A stretch of DNA of 9,132 nucleotides. Source: CBIFWW01 sp966186435 (lineage in GTDB: Bacteria > Pseudomonadota > Gammaproteobacteria > Enterobacterales > Enterobacteriaceae). Shown here one piece after another: positions 5,990 to 9,132 of this stretch (positions are counted from its first letter, which is position 1; every line of letters begins with the position of its first letter). A program made the translations under genes and the position numbers. The notes under the pieces are model-generated. The model was not told the origin of the DNA and did not search any database. It saw nothing but the letters and a program-made list of their open reading frames with translations. The DNA lies in the NCBI GenBank assembly GCA_966186435.1, contig CBIFWW010000130.1, positions 1 through 9,132 on the forward strand, given 5' to 3'.

Positions 5990-7285
5990 ATGAAGCAGGC
6001 ATTAAAAGTAGCATTAAGTTTTCTGATGTTGTGGGCTGCTGTCCTGCACGCAGAAGTGCGCATTGAAATTACCCAAGGGGTGGACAGTGCGCGCCCAATC
6101 GGCGTGGCACCATTTACATGGGCTGGGCCAGGTGCAGCACCTGAAGATGTAGGCGGAATTGTTGCGGCAGACTTGCGTAACAGCGGCAAATTCAACCCAT
6201 TAGATCGTTCTCGTCTGCCTCAACAGCCGGGTTCAGCACAGGAAATTCAACCTGCTGCCTGGTCTGCCTTGGGTATTGATGCGGTAGTGGTTGGCCAGGT
6301 TACCCCTAACCCGGACGGCAGCTATAACGTGGCTTATCAGCTGGTTGACACCGGTGGTGCCCCAGGCACAGTGTTGGCGCAAAACTCTTACAAAGTTAAC
6401 AAGCAATGGCTGCGTTATGCGGGCCACACTGCCAGTGACGAAGTGTTTGAGAAGCTGACCGGTATTAAAGGTGCGTTCCGGACCCGTATCGCTTATGTCG
6501 TGCAGCACAACGGCGGCCAGTTCCCGTATGAGTTGCGTGTGTCAGACTACGATGGCTACAACCAGTTCGTGGTTCACCGCTCACCCCAGCCGCTGATGTC
6601 TCCAGCGTGGTCTCCAGATGGTAACAAACTGGCCTATGTGACCTTTGAAAGTGGCCGCTCAGCGTTAGTTGTTCAGACCTTGGCCAATGGCGCAGTGCGT
6701 CAGATTGCTTCTTTTCCGCAGCATAACGGTGCACCAGCGTTTTCTCCGGATGGCAGCAAACTGGCGTTTGCCTTGTCTAAAACCGGTAGCCTGAATCTGT
6801 ATGTGATGGACCTTGGCTCTGGTCAAATCCGTCAGTTAACGGATGGTCGCAGCAACAATACTGAACCTACCTGGTTCCCGGATAGTCAAAACCTGGCCTT
6901 TACGTCTGACCAAGCCGGCCGCCCGCAGGTTTATAAAATCAGCGCAGGCGGTGGGGCAGCGCAGCGTCTTTCCTGGGAAGGTAATCAAAACCAGGATGCT
7001 GACGTGAGTTCCGATGGTAAATTTATGGTAATGGTCAGCTCCGCAAACGGTGCGCAACACATTGCCAAACAGGATCTGGTAGCGGGAGGCGTTCAAACAT
7101 TGACGTCCACGTTCCTGGATGAAACGCCAAGTCTGGCACCTAACGGCACAATGGTAATCTACAGCTCTTCTCAGGGGATGGGGTCCGTGCTGAATCTGGT
7201 ATCTACAGATGGGCGTTTTAAAGCGCGTCTTCCGGCTTCTGATGGTCAGGTTAAATTCCCTGCCTGGTCGCCGTATCTGAAATAA
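5990..7285 (+). CDS. tolB: Tol-Pal system periplasmic beta-propeller protein TolB
   Basis: TolB is the periplasmic protein that shuttles between TolA and Pal; TolA pulling on it frees Pal to bind peptidoglycan at the division site. The product has 431 residues, one more than recalled for E. coli because of a C-terminal Lys. A signal peptide (basic MKQALK, hydrophobic core 7-19, cleavage after LHA at 21) leads to a mature N-terminus EVRIEITQGVDS, the segment known as the TolA-binding box. Residues about 22-160 form the alpha/beta domain. Residues about 165-431 form a six-bladed propeller whose blades are visible as repeated motifs: SPAWSPDGNKLAYV, APAFSPDGSKLAFA, EPTWFPDSQNLAFT, DADVSSDGKFMVMV, TPSLAPNGTMVIYS and FPAWSPYLK. 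A TTG 33 bp upstream is in frame but lacks support. pal follows after 28 bp. Confidence 0.98.
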   Translation: MKQALKVALSFLMLWAAVLHAEVRIEITQGVDSARPIGVAPFTWAGPGAAPEDVGGIVAADLRNSGKFNPLDRSRLPQQPGSAQEIQPAAWSALGIDAVVVGQVTPNPDGSYNVAYQLVDTGGAPGTVLAQNSYKVNKQWLRYAGHTASDEVFEKLTGIKGAFRTRIAYVVQHNGGQFPYELRVSDYDGYNQFVVHRSPQPLMSPAWSPDGNKLAYVTFESGRSALVVQTLANGAVRQIASFPQHNGAPAFSPDGSKLAFALSKTGSLNLYVMDLGSGQIRQLTDGRSNNTEPTWFPDSQNLAFTSDQAGRPQVYKISAGGGAAQRLSWEGNQNQDADVSSDGKFMVMVSSANGAQHIAKQDLVAGGVQTLTSTFLDETPSLAPNGTMVIYSSSQGMGSVLNLVSTDGRFKARLPASDGQVKFPAWSPYLK

Positions 7286-7313
7286 TAATATATTGATTAG
7301 TAAGGATTAAAGA

Positions 7314-7838
7314 ATGCAACTTAACAAAGTGCTGAAAGGGCTGATGCTGGTTCTGCCTGTTATGGCAATCGCGGCGTGTAGTTCTAACAAAAGCGCCAAC
7401 AATGACCAAAGCGGCGAAGGTATGTTGGGCGCCGGCACTGGTATGGGTGCTAATGGTAACAACGGCAACATGTCTTCTGAAGAGCAAGCTCGTTTGCAAA
7501 TGCAACAGCTGCAACAGAACAACATCGTATACTTTGGTCTGGACAAATATGATGTCTCTTCTGAATTCGCTGCGATGCTGGATGCACACGCTAACTTCCT
7601 GCGTAGCAACCCTTCTTACAAAGTAACCGTTGAAGGCCATGCGGACGAACGTGGTACTCCAGAGTACAATATCGCTTTGGGCGAACGTCGTTCTAACGCC
7701 GTTAAAATGTACCTGCAAGGCAAAGGCGTTTCTGCTGACCAGATCTCCGTGGTTTCTTACGGTAAAGAAAAACCTGCAGTACTGGGTCACGACGAAGCAG
7801 CTTATGCTAAAAACCGTCGCGCCGTACTGGTGTACTAA
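7314..7838 (+). CDS. pal: Peptidoglycan-associated outer-membrane lipoprotein Pal
   Basis: Pal tethers the outer membrane to peptidoglycan and is the final acceptor of Tol-system work. The product has 174 residues (E. coli 173 by recall). A lipoprotein signal peptide ends in the lipobox AIAAC with Cys22 as the lipidated residue; Ser23 and Ser24 follow, so there is no Asp at +2 to retain it in the inner membrane. A flexible Gly/Asn linker (about 25-52) leads to the OmpA-like domain, about 60-174. Within it GHADERG has Asp111, and the LGERRSNAV segment has Arg126. Their 15-residue spacing is that of the diaminopimelate-binding Asp/Arg pair of OmpA-type domains. Residue 75 is Gly where I recall Asp in E. 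coli (VYFGLDKYD). The ATG has AAGGA (7302-7306) 7 nt upstream. cpoB starts 9 bp after the stop. Confidence 0.98.
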   Translation: MQLNKVLKGLMLVLPVMAIAACSSNKSANNDQSGEGMLGAGTGMGANGNNGNMSSEEQARLQMQQLQQNNIVYFGLDKYDVSSEFAAMLDAHANFLRSNPSYKVTVEGHADERGTPEYNIALGERRSNAVKMYLQGKGVSADQISVVSYGKEKPAVLGHDEAAYAKNRRAVLVY

Positions 7839-7847
7839 GAGAATTGC

Positions 7848-8639
7848 ATGATCAGTAACCTCAGAACTCACTTGTTGAGTCTGTCGTTACTGGTTGGCGT
7901 AGCGGCCCCCTGGGCCGCTAATGCCCAGGCGCCAATCAGTGATGTCGGCTCAGGCTCGGTCGAAGACCGTGTTACCCAACTCGAGCGAATCTCCAACGCT
8001 CACAGTCAACTTTTAACCCAACTCCAGCAACAACTCTCTGCTAACCAATCTGATATTGATTCCCTGCGCGGTCAGATTCAGGAATCCCAGTATCAAATGA
8101 ACCAAATCGTTGAGCGGCAGAAGATGATTCTGCAACAAATCGACGGTTTAAGTACCGGGAATGCAGCGGGTCAAACTCAGCAGGCCGTAGGGGCTGCTAC
8201 AGCAGGCGCGGCGGCAGCTTCCCCAGGGAGCACTGCGGCAGCTACAGCGGCCCCTACGCAGTCTGGAGACGCGAATACCGACTATAATGCTGCTATTGCG
8301 CTCGCCCGGGATAACTCCCGCCAGGATGACGCTATTGCCGCATTTCAGGCGTTTGTAAAGCGTTACCCGGATTCAACTTACCAACCTAATGCCAGTTTCT
8401 GGCTGGGGCAGCTGTATTACAGCAAGGGTAAGAAAGACGATGCCGCCTATTATTACGCATCAGTGGTAAAGAATTTCCCCAAATCGCCTAAAGCGGCAGA
8501 TGCTATGTTTAAGGTGGGGGTGATCATGCAGGATAAAGGCGATAGCGAAAAAGCGAAGGCCGTTTATCAGCAGGTGGTCAACAAGTATCCGAACACTGAT
8601 GCTGCTAAACAGGCGCAAAAACGTCTTAGTAGCATGTAA
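7848..8639 (+). CDS. cpoB: Cell division coordinator CpoB (YbgF)
   Basis: CpoB is a periplasmic protein that couples Tol-driven outer-membrane constriction to peptidoglycan synthesis by PBP1B; in E. coli it binds TolA and PBP1B. The length, 263 residues, equals that recalled for E. coli. A signal peptide is cleaved after AANA (residue 26). Residues about 36-100 are a Gln-rich coiled coil (VEDRVTQLERIS onward), which trimerises the E. coli protein. Residues about 103-140 are a low-complexity Ala/Gly/Thr linker, the least conserved part. Residues about 142-263 hold three TPR-like repeats: one around NTDYNAAIAL, one around PNASFWLGQLYYSKGKKDDA, and one around ADAMFKVGVIMQDKGDSEKA. The ATG, 9 bp after pal, has a modest AAGAGA site. 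It is the last tol-pal gene; the tRNA operon begins 174 bp on. Confidence 0.97.
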   Translation: MISNLRTHLLSLSLLVGVAAPWAANAQAPISDVGSGSVEDRVTQLERISNAHSQLLTQLQQQLSANQSDIDSLRGQIQESQYQMNQIVERQKMILQQIDGLSTGNAAGQTQQAVGAATAGAAAASPGSTAAATAAPTQSGDANTDYNAAIALARDNSRQDDAIAAFQAFVKRYPDSTYQPNASFWLGQLYYSKGKKDDAAYYYASVVKNFPKSPKAADAMFKVGVIMQDKGDSEKAKAVYQQVVNKYPNTDAAKQAQKRLSSM

Positions 8640-8813
8640 TGCTCTCAGTGTGGCCAGATAGCGTTGGTTTTCTGGCCGTACTGGGTGATATGCAGGCAGT
8701 CAGCGATTATTGTCAAAAATAGTTGTTGCGCCATCATCTTAAATCAGTAATATATGCCGCCGTTGCCACGGGATACTGAGTCAAACGAAGTTGAACGCAA
8801 AGCACGCCGGAAT
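8640..8813 (+). other. Intergenic region between cpoB and tRNA-Lys
   Basis: This 174-bp stretch holds no protein gene that I can support. GGCCAGA (8652-8658) and TCTGGCC (8671-8677) form a 7-bp stem with a 12-nt loop 12 bp after cpoB. It has no T-run after it, so it is at best a weak terminator or a 3'-end stabiliser for the tol-pal transcript. A promoter-like pair follows at 8726-8753. The last 50 bases are the probable leader of the tRNA transcript, to be removed by RNase P. Confidence 0.5.
8726..8753 (+). promoter_or_regulatory. Candidate stable-RNA promoter for the tRNA operon
   Basis: TTGCGC (8726-8731) and TAATAT (8748-8753) are 16 bp apart. Just downstream is a G/C-rich stretch, GCCGCCG (8756-8762), which resembles the discriminator of stringently controlled tRNA and rRNA promoters. 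Start would be near 8760, giving a leader of about 54 nt before tRNA-Lys. An alternative -35 is TTGTTG (8723-8728) with a 19-bp spacer. Confidence 0.5.
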
Positions 8814-8889
8814 GGGTCGTTAGCTCAGTTGGTAGAGCAGTTGACTTTTAATCAATTGGTCGCAGGTTCGAATCCTGCACGACCCACCA
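8814..8889 (+). tRNA. lysT: tRNA-Lys (anticodon UUU)
   Basis: This is a complete 76-nt tRNA gene with encoded CCA (8887-8889). The acceptor stem pairs GGGTCGT (8814-8820) with ACGACCC (8879-8885, counted back from the discriminator A). The D arm contains AGTTGGTAGA, the anticodon stem pairs GTTGA with TCAAT around TTT at 8847-8849, and the T arm is GCAGG-TTCGAAT-CCTGC. By recall it is identical to E. coli tRNA-Lys(UUU). Its place right after cpoB and before a tRNA-Val matches the E. coli lysT-valT operon, hence the symbol, which rests on position. Confidence 0.98.
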
Positions 8890-8892
8890 TTC
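8872..8892 (+). repeat. 3' end of tRNA-Lys, first copy of a 21-bp direct repeat
   Basis: These 21 bases begin in the T-loop end of tRNA-Lys, cover the 3' T stem, acceptor strand and CCA, and run 3 bases past it (TTC). They recur exactly at 8970-8990, 98 bp downstream. Neither flanking base is shared. Confidence 0.95.
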
Positions 8893-9091
8893 CCTTTAAC
8901 GAGGGGGATGGTGATGAAGTGAAGGATAACGTTGTAACGCAACGGCCCGTAGGGCGAGCGAAGCGAGTCATCCTGCACGACCCACCATTCAATACCAGGT
9001 TAGTTTGGTAGATGATTTGAATCATCTGGAAGCAGAAGCTCTGCACCAGCGCCGGATAGATGGTTACCGGATTAAAGAGAAGTACCGAAGT
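8890..9091 (+). other. Transcribed spacer between tRNA-Lys and tRNA-Val
   Basis: These 202 nt must be cut out of the tRNA precursor if the two tRNAs are co-transcribed as in E. coli. I see no supportable protein gene. The parts are: G-rich and purine-rich sequence (8900-8932); a GCCC/GGGC palindrome (8945-8955); the 21-bp tRNA-Lys 3'-end copy (8970-8990); an inverted repeat AGATGATT/AATCATCT (9010-9017, 9020-9027); a small hairpin GCAGA-AGC-TCTGC (9032-9044); and an A/G-rich run leading to tRNA-Val. The spacer seems longer than the corresponding one in E. coli, which I recall as about 135 bp. Confidence 0.7.
8970..8990 (+). repeat. Second copy of the tRNA-Lys 3' end inside the tRNA spacer
   Basis: This is an exact 21-bp copy of 8872-8892, including ACGACCC and CCA, without the tRNA body. 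Before it stand a small palindrome GCCC-GTA-GGGC (8945-8955) and a purine-rich GCGAGCGAAGCGAG (8954-8967), not a T arm. So this is not a tRNA gene. Partial 3'-end copies of a tRNA are known in the E. coli tyrT operon. Function here is unknown. Confidence 0.9.
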
Positions 9092-9132
9092 GGGTGATTA
9101 GCTCAGCTGGGAGAGCACCTCCCTTACAAGGA
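9092..9132 (+). tRNA. valT: tRNA-Val (anticodon UAC), 3'-truncated by the window end
   Basis: GGGTGATTAGCTCAGCTGGG at 9092-9111 is the 5' acceptor strand and D arm of tRNA-Val(UAC). The first 41 nt reach the anticodon loop, with TAC at 9125-9127, counted by the same register as tRNA-Lys. The rest lies beyond the window. It is the second gene of the operon, as in E. coli lysT-valT. Confidence 0.95.

Noticed and set aside
8893..8903. CTTTAAC resembling part of a boxA antitermination site after tRNA-Lys
   Set aside because: Only seven bases agree and there is no boxB or position rule to support it; chance is likely.
8872..8990. Attachment-site pair for an integrated element at tRNA-Lys
   Set aside because: The repeats are only 98 bp apart, with no integrase or cargo between them, so no element is present here.
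8754..9011. 85-codon + strand frame running through tRNA-Lys
   Set aside because: It spans the whole tRNA gene and its product is a translation of tRNA (LAQLVEQLTFNQLVAGSNPA), a well-known annotation artefact.
8852..9046. 64-codon - strand frame ending in GRAGFEPATN
   Set aside because: The ending is the familiar false peptide from antisense reading of a tRNA T arm and acceptor stem.
1..9132. A novel defence, mobile or biosynthetic system
   Set aside because: Every protein gene is a recognised, intact core gene in conserved order. There is no transposase, phage gene, CRISPR-like array or unknown gene of size.

Overview
The window is a core chromosomal locus of an enterobacterium (Gammaproteobacteria, Enterobacterales). 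From memory, the gene order and protein lengths match the cydABX-ybgE / ybgC-tolQRAB-pal-cpoB / lysT-valT region of Escherichia coli almost exactly. Many protein stretches look identical to E. coli. The sequence is nevertheless not E. coli itself: TolA is shorter (409 residues against about 421), the intergenic regions differ, Pal has a few substitutions, and the spacer between the two tRNA genes is longer and of different content. A non-Escherichia genus such as one of the Yersiniaceae or Hafniaceae is plausible, but I cannot name it from the sequence alone.

Layout, all on the + strand. Positions 1-2933 hold the cytochrome bd-I oxidase operon: cydA (missing about 72 N-terminal residues beyond the window edge), cydB, the 37-residue subunit gene cydX, and ybgE. 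A 10-11 bp inverted repeat at 2953-2978 separates it from the next operon. Positions 3067-8639 hold the Tol-Pal cell-envelope operon: ybgC (thioesterase), tolQ, tolR, tolA, tolB, pal and cpoB. Spacing is tight or overlapping except between tolA and tolB, where a 130-bp gap carries a hairpin and a possible internal promoter. Positions 8640-8813 hold a hairpin and a probable stable-RNA promoter. From 8814 a tRNA operon begins with tRNA-Lys(UUU), a 202-nt spacer, and tRNA-Val(UAC), which is cut by the window end.

How the genes work together. CydA, CydB and CydX form a quinol oxidase of the inner membrane that reduces oxygen at low tension. TolQ and TolR are a proton-driven motor that energises TolA across the periplasm. 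TolA acts on TolB and on the outer-membrane lipoprotein Pal to constrict the outer membrane at division. CpoB coordinates this with peptidoglycan synthesis. All genes are intact, with the expected lengths and key residues.

I see no undescribed multi-gene system here. The least ordinary part is the tRNA-Lys to tRNA-Val spacer. It carries an exact 21-bp second copy of the tRNA-Lys 3' end including CCA, several small hairpins, and weak co-linear similarity to the rest of tRNA-Lys. Smaller curiosities are a start-stop ATG-TAA just before the GTG start of ybgC, a hairpin hiding a strong Shine-Dalgarno-like sequence after tolA, and a 13-unit pentapeptide (15-bp) repeat in tolA.
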